Below are positions 1 to 5,119 of a DNA stretch of 6,631 bases, piece by piece. The stretch lies in the NCBI GenBank assembly GCA_020844525.1, contig JAJGAH010000145.1, positions 1-6,631 of the forward strand, read 5' to 3'. This DNA comes from Eubacterium sp. (lineage in GTDB: Bacteria > Bacillota > Clostridia > Lachnospirales > Lachnospiraceae). Positions within the stretch are counted from its first letter, which is position 1, and each line of letters opens with the position of its first letter. The notes beneath the pieces are model-generated. The model searched no databases. It saw only the letters and a list, made by a program, of their open reading frames with translations, and was not told the origin of the DNA. Both the position numbers and the translations under genes were made by a program.

Positions 1-813
1 CTCATTTACAACAGTGGTATCACTTCCCACCTCTCCAAGCAGCGGCTCTGCAATCTTTACAGAATCAAACTTGTCTGCATATTTCTGCACTGTCCCTGTG
101 AGCTCATCATACTCTGCGCCGTGCATCAGATGGGTTGGCTGGATCACCAGGTTCTTGACGCCATTGTCAACGGATCTCTGCAGTGCCTGGTCCATATTAT
201 CGATGATCTCGTTGTCACGTGCCTCAATATGGTTGATGATGATCTGTGCGGTAAATGCACGTCTCACAGACCAGTCGGGATATGCAGCCTGAAGAGCCTT
301 CTCGATGCCGCCGATATCCTGTACACGGCTGTCATTATAGGAGGTTCCGAAGGAGCATACCAGAATCTCATTCTCTCCGATACCGTCCTCATTGAGCGGA
401 TCATCCTTGGAAGCATCACCGGTATCTCTTCCGAAATAATCCGGATCTGCATACTCGCCCTGTACCAGAGCCTTCTGTGTATCCGTCAGCGCGTCCCACG
501 CCTCCTTGGCAGCCTTGCAGTCCGCATCTGTGGTATCCGTCCGCTCCTGCACGTAGATCTTGTCAATCAGCGCTGCCACCTTATCCGCTGCCGCCTGGTC
601 AGCAGATACAGATGAAGAGGATACGGTCTCAACCTGCTCGGACGAGGAGGATGCAGCTGCTTCCGTTACCTCAGCCGCTGCCGAAGAAGCAGATGCTGCG
701 GCGGATGAAGCCGCTGAAGACGAGGAAGACGTCTGTGCCGCGCTGCCGCAGCCGGCAAACATAGAGCCGGTCAGCGCCGTTACGCAGAGAAATGTGACAA
801 GTTTCTTTTTCAT
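1..813 (-). CDS. Lipoprotein-anchored CbiK-type sirohydrochlorin cobaltochelatase (partial, 3' end off window)
   Basis: Reading leftward from the ATG at 813 the frame is open for 271 codons to the window edge. Residues 1-22 are a lipoprotein signal: KKK, a hydrophobic stretch, then the lipobox FAGC with the lipidated Cys at 22. Residues 25-72 are a Ser/Ala/Glu-rich linker. Residues 74-120 look like the helical module common in Clostridia surface proteins (ALIDKI ... AAKEAWDALTDTQKALV). From residue 150 the CbiK family begins (ILVCSFGTSYNDSR, then RAFTAQIIINHIEARD and QPTHLMHGAEYDEL); His228 aligns with the first metal-site His of Salmonella CbiK, while the second lies off the window. The family inserts Co2+ into sirohydrochlorin in anaerobic B12 synthesis; an exported copy may instead handle tetrapyrrole or metal at the surface (inference). 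The RBS AAAGGAG is at 820-826, 6 nt before the ATG. A cobalamin riboswitch lies upstream, supporting a corrinoid role. Confidence 0.87.
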   Translation of the reverse strand, partial: MKKKLVTFLCVTALTGSMFAGCGSAAQTSSSSSAASSAAASASSAAAEVTEAAASSSSEQVETVSSSSVSADQAAADKVAALIDKIYVQERTDTTDADCKAAKEAWDALTDTQKALVQGEYADPDYFGRDTGDASKDDPLNEDGIGENEILVCSFGTSYNDSRVQDIGGIEKALQAAYPDWSVRRAFTAQIIINHIEARDNEIIDNMDQALQRSVDNGVKNLVIQPTHLMHGAEYDELTGTVQKYADKFDSVKIAEPLLGEVGSDTTVVNE

Positions 814-898
814 ACTTTTCTCCTTTTTCCTGGTAAATCTGTGATTTCCCATGATGCTGTTTATTTCAAAAAGCGCTGCGCGCCTTTCGATCTGACAC

Positions 899-941
899 AA
901 AAAAAGAGTGACCGCCTTTTCCGAAAAAAAAGCAATCACTC
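899..941 (-). terminator. Intrinsic terminator in the cbiK leader, probable riboswitch expression platform
   Basis: On the minus strand GAGTGATTGC and GGCGGTCACTC form the base of a hairpin (906-941) of about 15 pairs including a few G-U. The inner pairs are T-tract with AAAA and the loop is about 6 nt. A run of seven T (899-905) follows directly. It sits between the cobalamin aptamer and the CbiK gene, 86 nt before the start codon, so it can only act on the leader of that gene or on read-through from upstream. Cobalamin-induced premature termination is the obvious reading. The aptamer ends about 174 nt earlier and I could not find a convincing antiterminator partner, so the coupling is inferred. 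Confidence 0.8.
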
Positions 942-1115
942 CATATCTGCATGACACCCAGGACCTGTATGACAAACAACATTCGTTTGCCTTATAAGGT
1001 CCACGTAATAAACCATGTCCGCATAACCTCTAAGCATCCAGCAACAGAAATGGATACCTGTCCATGCGCTCTCATGCAACAGATTCTGCTTTCATCGGAA
1101 GCATCTCTATTTATA
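942..1115 (-). other. Leader RNA between cobalamin aptamer and terminator
   Basis: There is no gene here. The one clear structure is an inverted repeat, GGACCT at 961-966 with AGGTCC at 997-1002, with a second inner match CAAAC (973-977) / GTTTG (985-989), so the leader can fold a two-tier hairpin just before the terminator. A smaller one, ATGGA/TCCAT, lies near 1050-1065. Minimal ORFs of 7 and 11 codons occur but have no good ribosome binding site. This stretch may hold the antiterminator but I could not identify it. Confidence 0.4.
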
Positions 1116-1286
1116 CCCTCTCAGCAGGTTTACTGACTCACAGCTCAGACGCCGGAATGCGCCTTCTCATATTCCATTCCCGGAATACAATGGATCTCGC
1201 AACCAGCTCGCTGCTCACAGTGACCGGATCGTTCAGGTCTTTCACCTGATTCCCTTTTACCCGGCTCATCGCCGGCACTGAAAAAG
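1116..1286 (-). promoter_or_regulatory. Cobalamin (B12) riboswitch aptamer
   Basis: Read on the minus strand, the element closes with P1: CTTTTTCAG (1278-1286) pairs with CTGAGAGGG (1116-1124). P2 is CCGGC/GCCGG (1261-1275). The conserved core at 1213-1254 contains AGGGAATCAGGTGAAAGACC and then GGTCACTGTGAGC, matching the AGGGAA..GGTG.AA..CC....CACTGT pattern of the class. The distal arm has CCATTG ... CGGGAATGG (1174-1193) and GAGAAGG. The 3' side ends with AGTCAGTAAACCTGC, the counterpart of the conserved AGYCAGGAGACCTGC. In the known class, B12 binding represses the downstream gene. Here that gene is a CbiK-domain lipoprotein, which fits. The rgcCACTG B12 box is degenerate (CCATTG). Confidence 0.87.
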
Positions 1287-1304
1287 CTCTCAAACTCGGT
1301 TTTT

Positions 1305-1333
1305 ATTATAGGAGTGTGTCATAAAAATGTCAA
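1305..1333 (-). promoter_or_regulatory. Perfect consensus sigma-A promoter of the riboswitch/CbiK transcript
   Basis: On the minus strand TTGACA (1328-1333) is followed by exactly 17 nt and then TATAAT (1305-1310). Both hexamers are at full consensus with the optimal spacer. Transcription would start near 1298, about a dozen bases before P1 of the cobalamin aptamer, so the transcript begins essentially with the riboswitch. Such a strong promoter suits a gene controlled by attenuation rather than initiation. Confidence 0.9.
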
Positions 1334-1335
1334 AC

Positions 1336-1385
1336 CCCAAATAAATGCTGCTATTCTATCCCAAATAAAAATACTGCTATTCTAT
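1336..1385. repeat. Imperfect tandem repeat abutting the -35 box of the riboswitch promoter
   Basis: Plus strand copies: CCCAAATAAATGCTGCTATTCTAT-like unit at 1336-1359 and its partner at 1360-1385. They share CCCAAATAAA at the start and CTGCTATTCTAT at the end, with a 2-nt length difference in the middle. The array ends 2 bp from the -35 hexamer, a position typical for an activator site or an AT-rich UP element. Function is not known. Confidence 0.8.
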
Positions 1386-1405
1386 TATTTGTCGTAAATG
1401 ATCAT

Positions 1406-1461
1406 GTCCTGATGTAACACAAATGAAAACATCAACGTTCCCACGAGAATACCATCAGGAC
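1406..1461. repeat. 9-bp inverted repeat spanning the stop codon of the downstream methyltransferase gene
   Basis: GTCCTGATG (1406-1414) and CATCAGGAC (1453-1461) are exact inverted copies, 38 nt apart. The right arm overlaps the TGA stop (1455-1457) of the minus-strand gene. A hairpin could form in the mRNA 3' end, but no T-run follows on either side, so it does not look like an intrinsic terminator. No other terminator is visible after this gene. Confidence 0.5.
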
Positions 1462-2339
1462 TGTTCCTCGATCATCCTCTTCAGAAGCCTTATATGCTCC
1501 GGCTCCGTTCCACAGCAGCCACCGACCAGTCTCGCACCCGCATCAACAAGAACCTTCATATGATTCACAAACGCCTCCGGCCCAAGACTGTAGATCGCAT
1601 TACCCTTCTCATCGATCTGTGGCAGCCCTGCATTGGGCTTGGCGATGATCGGGATGCTGCTATTTTTTACCAGATTCTGGACAAGACTCTCCATCTGGTC
1701 CGGGCCGTTGCTGCAGTTCATACCCACAGCAGCCGCACCCATCTCCTGCAGTATGGCTGCAGCATCAAAAATATTCCCGTCGAAAAAGCACTTGCCGTCA
1801 GCATAGACGGAAAAGGAACACAGAACCGGAAGATCGCATACTGAAGAAATCGCGTCCAGTGCGATCGCTGTTTCGTCCGCGGACATCATGGTCTCCACGG
1901 CCATCAGATCCGCTCCCGCATGATAGAGAATCTCAGCCTGCTCGCTGTAGATCTCAAAAATCCGCTCATAACTGGCGTCTCCTCCGGCCGAATCGGGCAC
2001 CAGACCCGTGGGGGACATATCCCCGGCAACCAGCACTCTTCCCTTTGCCACGTCCAGAGAGAGACCCAGCAGCCGCTTGTTCATCTCCTCCAGTTTGTCA
2101 CTTAAGCCAAACCCGGAGAGTACCTTCCGGTTGGCCCCGAACGTTGGAGCATAGAGAATATCCGCCCCTGCGTCTACAAATTCCTCCTGCAGCTGCACAA
2201 GTACGTCCGGGTGGTCCAGAACCCATGCCTCTGTGCTGACGCCCTTTGGCATACCGCGAAGCGTAAGATTCGTGCCGGTCGCGCCATCAAGGCAGACGAT
2301 TCTGCTGTCGGTCAGTTTCTTAAAATCCTGTTTATTCAT
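1455..2339 (-). CDS. Homocysteine S-methyltransferase family protein (MetH N-terminal/BHMT-type), copy 1
   Basis: The product is 294 residues and fills a whole S-methyl_trans TIM barrel. The family transfers a methyl group to homocysteine or a related thiol bound to zinc. Seen directly: the N-terminal LDGATGTNL, TEAWVLDHPD, APTFGANR, AGDMSPTG, AVETM, and the zinc ligands Cys209 (GMNCS) and Cys275-Cys276 (GGCCGTEPEHI), all three present. The KPNAGLP motif is intact. There is no folate-, cobalamin- or SAM-binding domain, so the methyl donor (a corrinoid protein, betaine, S-methylmethionine) cannot be told from the sequence. The ATG at 2339 has AGGGTGA about 5 nt upstream. It lies 160 nt after its paralog on the same strand and probably shares its transcript, though a weak promoter may sit in the gap. 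Homocysteine as acceptor is a family-level inference. Confidence 0.87.
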   Translation of the reverse strand: MNKQDFKKLTDSRIVCLDGATGTNLTLRGMPKGVSTEAWVLDHPDVLVQLQEEFVDAGADILYAPTFGANRKVLSGFGLSDKLEEMNKRLLGLSLDVAKGRVLVAGDMSPTGLVPDSAGGDASYERIFEIYSEQAEILYHAGADLMAVETMMSADETAIALDAISSVCDLPVLCSFSVYADGKCFFDGNIFDAAAILQEMGAAAVGMNCSNGPDQMESLVQNLVKNSSIPIIAKPNAGLPQIDEKGNAIYSLGPEAFVNHMKVLVDAGARLVGGCCGTEPEHIRLLKRMIEEQS

Positions 2340-2352
2340 CTTGTCACCCTAC

Positions 2353-2412
2353 GCTTTCTGGCTTATAGCTTTCTGGATTATATCCTTCAGGCTTAAAGCT
2401 CTCATGCTTTCC
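2353..2412. repeat. Array of 15-bp tandem repeats between the two methyltransferase genes
   Basis: Plus strand units: GCTTTCTGGCTTATA (2353-2367), GCTTTCTGGATTATA (2368-2382), TCCTTCAGGCTTAAA (2383-2397) and a degenerate fourth (2398-2412). The first two differ at one base and divergence increases to the right. The array lies in the 5' leader of the minus-strand gene starting at 2339 and supplies the TATAAT of a possible promoter. Confidence 0.75.
2377..2405 (-). promoter_or_regulatory. Possible promoter for methyltransferase copy 1
   Basis: On the minus strand TATAAT (2377-2382) is preceded at 17 nt by ATGAGA (2400-2405), four of six matches to the -35 consensus. It falls inside the 15-bp repeat array, and a transcript from it would have a leader of about 30 nt. 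The -10 is perfect but the -35 is weak, and chance occurrence within an AT-rich repeat is possible. Confidence 0.35.
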
Positions 2413-2457
2413 ACTCAATATTTACTATGGTCCAAAGCCATTATTCTAATTCCGCTG

Positions 2458-2500
2458 CCTGTGTCACCCGCTGCCACAGGATACAGGAAATTGATCCTGT
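2458..2500. repeat. Two small inverted repeats just after the copy 2 stop codon
   Basis: CCTGTG (2458-2463) / CACAGG (2475-2480) and ACAGGA (2483-2488) / TCCTGT (2495-2500) lie side by side right after the stop codon of the minus-strand gene ending at 2500. Each has a 6-bp stem. Neither is followed by a T-run, so they are not intrinsic terminators; they could be intercistronic mRNA hairpins. Confidence 0.4.
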
Positions 2501-3387
2501 TACTTTTGCCGTGTGTGCAGTTCTTCGCTCAGTTTCCGGATGTATTCCGGTGTGGTGCCGCAGCATCCACCGACAATGCGTGCCCCTGCTGATACCAGCC
2601 CCTGCAGGTGCCGGGCAAACTGATCCGGCGTAAAGCTGTAGCAAAGCTGTCCCGATGCGTCCTTGTGAGGAAGACCGGCATTGGGCTTTGCCACAACCGG
2701 CACATGGACATTTTCAGCAACAACAGACACAATCTGCTCCAGTCCATCCGGACCATAACAGCAATTGATGCCGTAGGCAGACGCCCCTGCCCGCTCGGCC
2801 AGAGGTCCTCCGGAAAAAACATCGCCGCCATAATAGGCACTGCCATCTCTCCGGACCGTAAGGGTGCAGATCACCGGACAGGAACAGACTGACTTCACAG
2901 CCTCCACCGCAATCACTGCATCCTGGACGGCAAGCATGCTTTCCACTGCAAAGAGATCACAGCCGGCGTCATAGAGTGCCTGTGCCTGCTGGCGATACAC
3001 CTCAAACATTTCCTCCCGGCTTCCATCTCCGCCGTTTTCTTCCAGGATCATATTGGTGGGCGAAATGTCTCCGGCAATCCATGCTTTCCCAGACGCAGCC
3101 CGCTTTGAAATCTCTACAAGCTTCCGGTTCATCGCGTCTACCTGGTCCCCGAGGTCAAAGATCGTCAGCCTGCTCCGATTGGCGCCAAACGTCGGGGCAT
3201 AGATGATCTGTGATCCGGCTTCCACATATGCCCGCTGCAGTCTCTCTACATCCTCTGGATGCTTCAGCACCCATGCCTCAGTACAGCAGCCATGCGGCAT
3301 ACCCATCCTGTAAAGGTTTGTTCCCATCGCACCGTCCAGAAAAACGATGCCTTTTCCGGTCAATTCCTGAAAATCCTGTTCTGTCAT
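2500..3387 (-). CDS. Homocysteine S-methyltransferase family protein (MetH N-terminal/BHMT-type), copy 2
   Basis: From the ATG at 3387 the product is 295 residues. This start aligns with that of the neighbouring paralog (MTEQDFQEL versus MNKQDFKKL) and has AGGA 8 nt upstream; an in-frame TTG at 3405 with AAGGAA just upstream would add six residues and cannot be excluded. The family motifs are all there: FLDGAMGTN, TEAWVLKHPED, APTFGANR, AGDISPTN, VESM, KPNAGLP. Numbered from the ATG, the zinc ligands are Cys209 (GINCC) and Cys275-Cys276 (GGCCGTTPEYI). An extra Cys follows the first ligand. No cobalamin, folate or activation domain is present. The two genes are clearly a duplication, alike over their full length, but diverged enough to suggest different methyl donors or acceptors (inference). 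It is preceded by its own leader and probable promoter downstream of the mntP terminator. Confidence 0.87.
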   Translation of the reverse strand: MTEQDFQELTGKGIVFLDGAMGTNLYRMGMPHGCCTEAWVLKHPEDVERLQRAYVEAGSQIIYAPTFGANRSRLTIFDLGDQVDAMNRKLVEISKRAASGKAWIAGDISPTNMILEENGGDGSREEMFEVYRQQAQALYDAGCDLFAVESMLAVQDAVIAVEAVKSVCSCPVICTLTVRRDGSAYYGGDVFSGGPLAERAGASAYGINCCYGPDGLEQIVSVVAENVHVPVVAKPNAGLPHKDASGQLCYSFTPDQFARHLQGLVSAGARIVGGCCGTTPEYIRKLSEELHTRQK

Positions 3388-3442
3388 CCTGCTTTTCCTG
3401 ACCAAATTTCCTTACATAACGCATGTGTATCAATGATCACCC

Positions 3443-3505
3443 TTGAAAATCAATCCGGAAGTCTTGACACCCTTCGCATGAGATGTGCGCAGATCCGATT
3501 TTCAA
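3443..3505 (-). promoter_or_regulatory. Structured 5' leader of methyltransferase copy 2
   Basis: TTGAAAATC (3443-3451) and GATTTTCAA (3497-3505) are an exact 9-bp inverted repeat enclosing 45 nt. Inside sits a smaller hairpin, CGCAT/GTGCG (3475-3489). If the predicted start near 3508 is right, the RNA begins with this stem-loop. It matches no riboswitch I recognise (not S-box, not THF). It could be a regulatory leader or an operator; nothing decides between them. Confidence 0.4.
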
Positions 3506-3514
3506 AGTTCTTAT

Positions 3515-3543
3515 ATCATAACATCTGACAAGGGACACAGCAA
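3515..3543 (-). promoter_or_regulatory. Probable promoter of the methyltransferase pair
   Basis: On the minus strand TATGAT (3515-3520, five of six to consensus) lies 17 nt after TTGCTG (3538-3543, three of six). It sits in the only stretch between the mntP terminator and the gene, so a promoter is expected here. The weak -35 leaves it uncertain. Confidence 0.4.
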
Positions 3544-3559
3544 CCACCTGCTGCAATAC

Positions 3560-3590
3560 AAAAAGGCAGACCACGATAATGTCTGCCTTT
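3560..3590 (-). terminator. Intrinsic terminator after mntP
   Basis: AAAGGCAGAC (3562-3571) and GTCTGCCTTT (3581-3590) form a perfect 10-bp stem with a 9-nt loop. On the minus strand TTTTT (3560-3564) closes it, 46 nt after the mntP stop. On the plus strand a TTTTTT run follows a short CGTA gap, so it could work in both directions, but no plus-strand gene feeds it. Confidence 0.88.
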
Positions 3591-3636
3591 CGTATTTTTT
3601 AATAACATCTCTGACTATTGACTTTGCTCAACCGCT

Positions 3637-4248
3637 TCAGATGCCCGTCACAAAAATCTCTATTCCAATTGCAATGAGGATGACACCACCAAGGATGGTT
3701 GCCTTCTCGGCAAGGCGTTCGCCAAATTTCTTTCCGAAGAGAAGACCGATCATACAGATGACAAAGGTGACAGCCGCAATGATCAGGGTGCTGGAAAGTG
3801 CCGCTCCAACGCCGTAGGAAGCAATAGTAAATCCGACCGAAAGTGCATCAATGGAGGTGGCAATTCCCTGAATCAGAAGTGCCTTTCTGGTAAGGGCGGT
3901 CTTTTCCGCACAGGGACATCGCTGTGGATCACCTGCACGCTTCTCCCTGATTTTGCAGATTCCTTCCCGAAGCATCTGTATACCGATATAGAGAAGCAGA
4001 ATCAGGGCAATCCATGGAATGAATTTCTGGAACACCTTGAAATACTCAGCGATGGTATGTACACAAAACCATCCGATCATCGGCATGGCAAACTGAAAAA
4101 ACGCGTAGCATCCCGCAATTCCATACGTTTTCCTGCGTGACATGTCCGGTTCATTCAAGCCATTTGCAATGGATACGGAAAAAGCATCCATTGCCAGCCC
4201 CACACCGAGCAAAATACTGTTTAAAATAAATTTGATCAGACTTCCCAT
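3637..4248 (-). CDS. mntP: Manganese efflux pump MntP
   Basis: The product is 203 residues with about six hydrophobic segments in two halves, typical of the MntP (former DUF204/YebN) family of inner-membrane Mn2+ exporters. Each half carries the family signature: GLAMDAFSVSIANG with Asp21 in segment 1 and GIATSIDALSVGF with Asp134 in segment 4. Further landmarks are the FQFAMPMIGW segment and PWIALILLLYIGIQMLREG. The loop linking the halves (residues 97-122) is basic and contains a CPC motif. E. coli MntP is 188 residues, so this is full length. The ATG at 4248 is preceded by GGGAGGA with a rather long 10-11 nt gap. The leader carries a yybP-ykoY-type Mn2+ riboswitch, as known for mntP in other bacteria, which independently supports the function. 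A terminator follows. Confidence 0.93.
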   Translation of the reverse strand: MGSLIKFILNSILLGVGLAMDAFSVSIANGLNEPDMSRRKTYGIAGCYAFFQFAMPMIGWFCVHTIAEYFKVFQKFIPWIALILLLYIGIQMLREGICKIREKRAGDPQRCPCAEKTALTRKALLIQGIATSIDALSVGFTIASYGVGAALSSTLIIAAVTFVICMIGLLFGKKFGERLAEKATILGGVILIAIGIEIFVTGI

Positions 4249-4325
4249 CTCAACAATTTCCTCCCTGCATTCAGTATCTATATGGGCGCATTGTCCACCA
4301 AAAGATCTGCTCCCTGCCCGGAAAG

Positions 4326-4384
4326 CTTCTTCATCGAAAATTTTTCAATAGAAATCTTCTTTATGGAAAATCTTCAATAGAAAA
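4326..4384. repeat. Imperfect 30-bp tandem duplication in the mntP leader
   Basis: The plus-strand unit CTTCTTCATCGAAAATTTTT... (4326-4355) is followed immediately by CTTCTTTATGGAAAATCTTC... (4356-4384). Both end in TTCAATAGAAA. They differ by one deletion and a few substitutions. The pair lies between the riboswitch terminator and the mntP ribosome binding site, so it is transcribed only when antitermination occurs. Function unknown; it may be plain slippage or duplication. Confidence 0.75.
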
Positions 4385-4393
4385 AAGAGAAAG

Positions 4394-4428
4394 AAAAAAC
4401 CCAGGCTGCAGCGTTTGCTGTACCCAGG
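4394..4428 (-). terminator. Riboswitch-controlled intrinsic terminator upstream of mntP
   Basis: On the minus strand CCTGGG-TACAGC-AAAC-GCTGCAG-CCTGGG (4400-4428) folds into a hairpin: CAGC/GCTG inner pairs, a short internal defect, and an outer CCTGGG/CCTGGG helix with two G-U pairs. TTTTTT (4394-4399) and a further T-rich stretch follow. It lies about 50 nt after the manganese aptamer and 146 nt before the mntP start, so it must be bypassed for mntP to be made. Confidence 0.85.
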
Positions 4429-4482
4429 CGTCTGATAAACAGAGAGAATACTACCCATGTACAGCGCAATCGCTTACATGAG
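4417..4482 (-). promoter_or_regulatory. Antiterminator and anti-antiterminator of the Mn2+ riboswitch
   Basis: Three mutually exclusive pairings are visible in the RNA. CUCAUG (4477-4482) is the 3' arm of aptamer P1. Its CAUG also starts a hairpin CAUGUA-AGCG-AUUG-CGCU-G-UACAUG (4456-4480). The right side of that hairpin contains GCUGUAC (4459-4465), an exact 7-bp complement of GUACAGC (4417-4423) in the 5' arm of the terminator. So ligand-stabilised P1 would break the middle hairpin, free GCUGUAC, and disarm the terminator: an ON switch. Confidence 0.7.
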
Positions 4483-4579
4483 TCTCGTCCATTAAAACAA
4501 GCCAGGTCATGCCGACCAGTATGTTGACTTGTTACAGGAGAACAGAAAAATCCGCTTCCCTGCGAACTACTCCCTCACG
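4477..4579 (-). promoter_or_regulatory. yybP-ykoY-type manganese riboswitch aptamer
   Basis: On the minus strand P1 is CGUGAG (4574-4579) with CUCAUG (4477-4482). It is followed directly by GGGAGUAG, the conserved metal-binding L1 of this class, then a short hairpin UUCGC/GCGGA. The second helix is AACAAG (4528-4533) / CUUGUU (4496-4501), enclosing the conserved-type loop GUCAACAUACUGG and a small GGUC/GACC hairpin. The order and motifs match ykoY-type RNAs, which bind Mn2+ and raise expression of Mn exporters. Its position before mntP fits exactly. Confidence 0.85.
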
Positions 4580-4597
4580 GTTTCAAATGTTTCGTAG

Positions 4598-4627
4598 ATG
4601 GTAGCATCTCAAAATACGGTTAGTCAA
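4598..4627 (-). promoter_or_regulatory. Probable promoter of the mntP leader
   Basis: On the minus strand TTGACT (4622-4627, five of six) is followed at 18 nt by TACCAT (4598-4603, four of six). The start would fall near 4591, about 12 nt before aptamer P1, as expected for a riboswitch transcript. Confidence 0.5.
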
Positions 4628-4682
4628 TTTTAAATCACGGGGATTTACCTTCTGTTTACAAAAAAATCTGTAATATACTCTT

Positions 4683-4771
4683 CTGTCTCACCGCATCCAC
4701 ATCAAAATATCGCTGACCGGAATGAATGTGGAGCATTCGGCACCTGTCTCCCCGCATTTATATTAAAATAA
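4683..4771. repeat. Diverged direct repeat upstream of the plus-strand small gene
   Basis: CTGTCTCACCGCATCCACAT... (4683-4710) recurs as CTGTCTCCCCGCATTTATAT... (4744-4771), 61 bp apart, both ending in AAAATA. Weaker similarity continues between the segments after each copy, so it may be an old 61-bp tandem duplication. The first copy also contributes TCCACAT (4696-4702) to an inverted repeat with ATGTGGA (4726-4732), which overlaps a second hairpin CCGGAATG/CATTCGG (4717-4740). The region 4628-4853 otherwise holds no gene; a weak plus-strand promoter candidate is TTGCAG-17-TAAACT (4786-4814). Confidence 0.6.
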
Positions 4772-4853
4772 TACAGCAGGAACACTTGCAGAAAGGCATT
4801 GCAGGGCATAAACTATTCCGGAAATGAACTTTTCCGCACAGAAAGGACAAACG

Positions 4854-5111
4854 ATGAACGAAGAAAAGACGATTCTCCTGCCCTATGAATCCTGGGCATA
4901 TCTGAAAGCACGCTCCAGAGAGGAGCGGATCGGGAAAAAGACCTCAGACGCACTCCTGAAAAATATGTGGTCTGTTCTGGCCAAGGAGGATGGCCAGGTA
5001 CGTTTGAATGGAAAAGCAATGGGTGGCAGGAAGGATGGGGAAATCACCTCATGGTCTGTGGAGGATATACAGAGCATGCTGGATGCCGAGGGTCTTCCCT
5101 ATACACAATAA
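4854..5111 (+). CDS. Small protein of unknown function (85 aa)
   Basis: I do not recognise this protein. It is soluble, with a central basic stretch (KARSREERIGKKT, residues 18-30) and a C-terminal segment that looks helical (SVEDIQSMLDAEG, 68-80). There is no signal peptide, membrane segment, Cys or obvious motif. The start is chosen at the ATG at 4854 because AAAGGA lies 6 nt upstream; the earlier in-frame ATG at 4824 has no convincing ribosome binding site and would add ten residues. The coding case rests on the good ribosome binding site, a clean start and stop, and ordinary composition. It is the only plus-strand gene, divergent from mntP and convergent with the gene ending at 5120, with 8 nt between stops and no intrinsic terminator between them. 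Confidence 0.65.
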   Translation: MNEEKTILLPYESWAYLKARSREERIGKKTSDALLKNMWSVLAKEDGQVRLNGKAMGGRKDGEITSWSVEDIQSMLDAEGLPYTQ

Positions 5112-5119
5112 ATATTTCA

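Noticed and set aside
121..615. Plus-strand open frame of 164 codons
   Set aside because: It is antisense to the CbiK lipoprotein frame, whose motifs are clear, and shows no domain or ribosome binding site.
951..1249. Two plus-strand open frames of 61 codons over the leader region
   Set aside because: They overlap the minus-strand cobalamin riboswitch and leader; composition and start context do not look coding.
1494..2239. Plus-strand frames opposite the first methyltransferase gene
   Set aside because: They are shadows of a gene with intact family motifs on the other strand.
2353..2412. CRISPR-like array
   Set aside because: Units are 15 bp, directly adjacent and without spacers; no cas genes are present.
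3388..3405. TTG start that would lengthen methyltransferase copy 2 by six residues
   Set aside because: The ATG at 3387 aligns with the paralog start and has a usable ribosome binding site, so the TTG is less likely, though not excluded.
3464..3469. TTGACA on the plus strand
   Set aside because: No acceptable -10 follows at 16-18 nt and there is no plus-strand gene to serve.
4824..4853. Upstream ATG for the 85-aa plus-strand gene
   Set aside because: There is no convincing ribosome binding site before 4824, while AAAGGA is well placed for the ATG at 4854.
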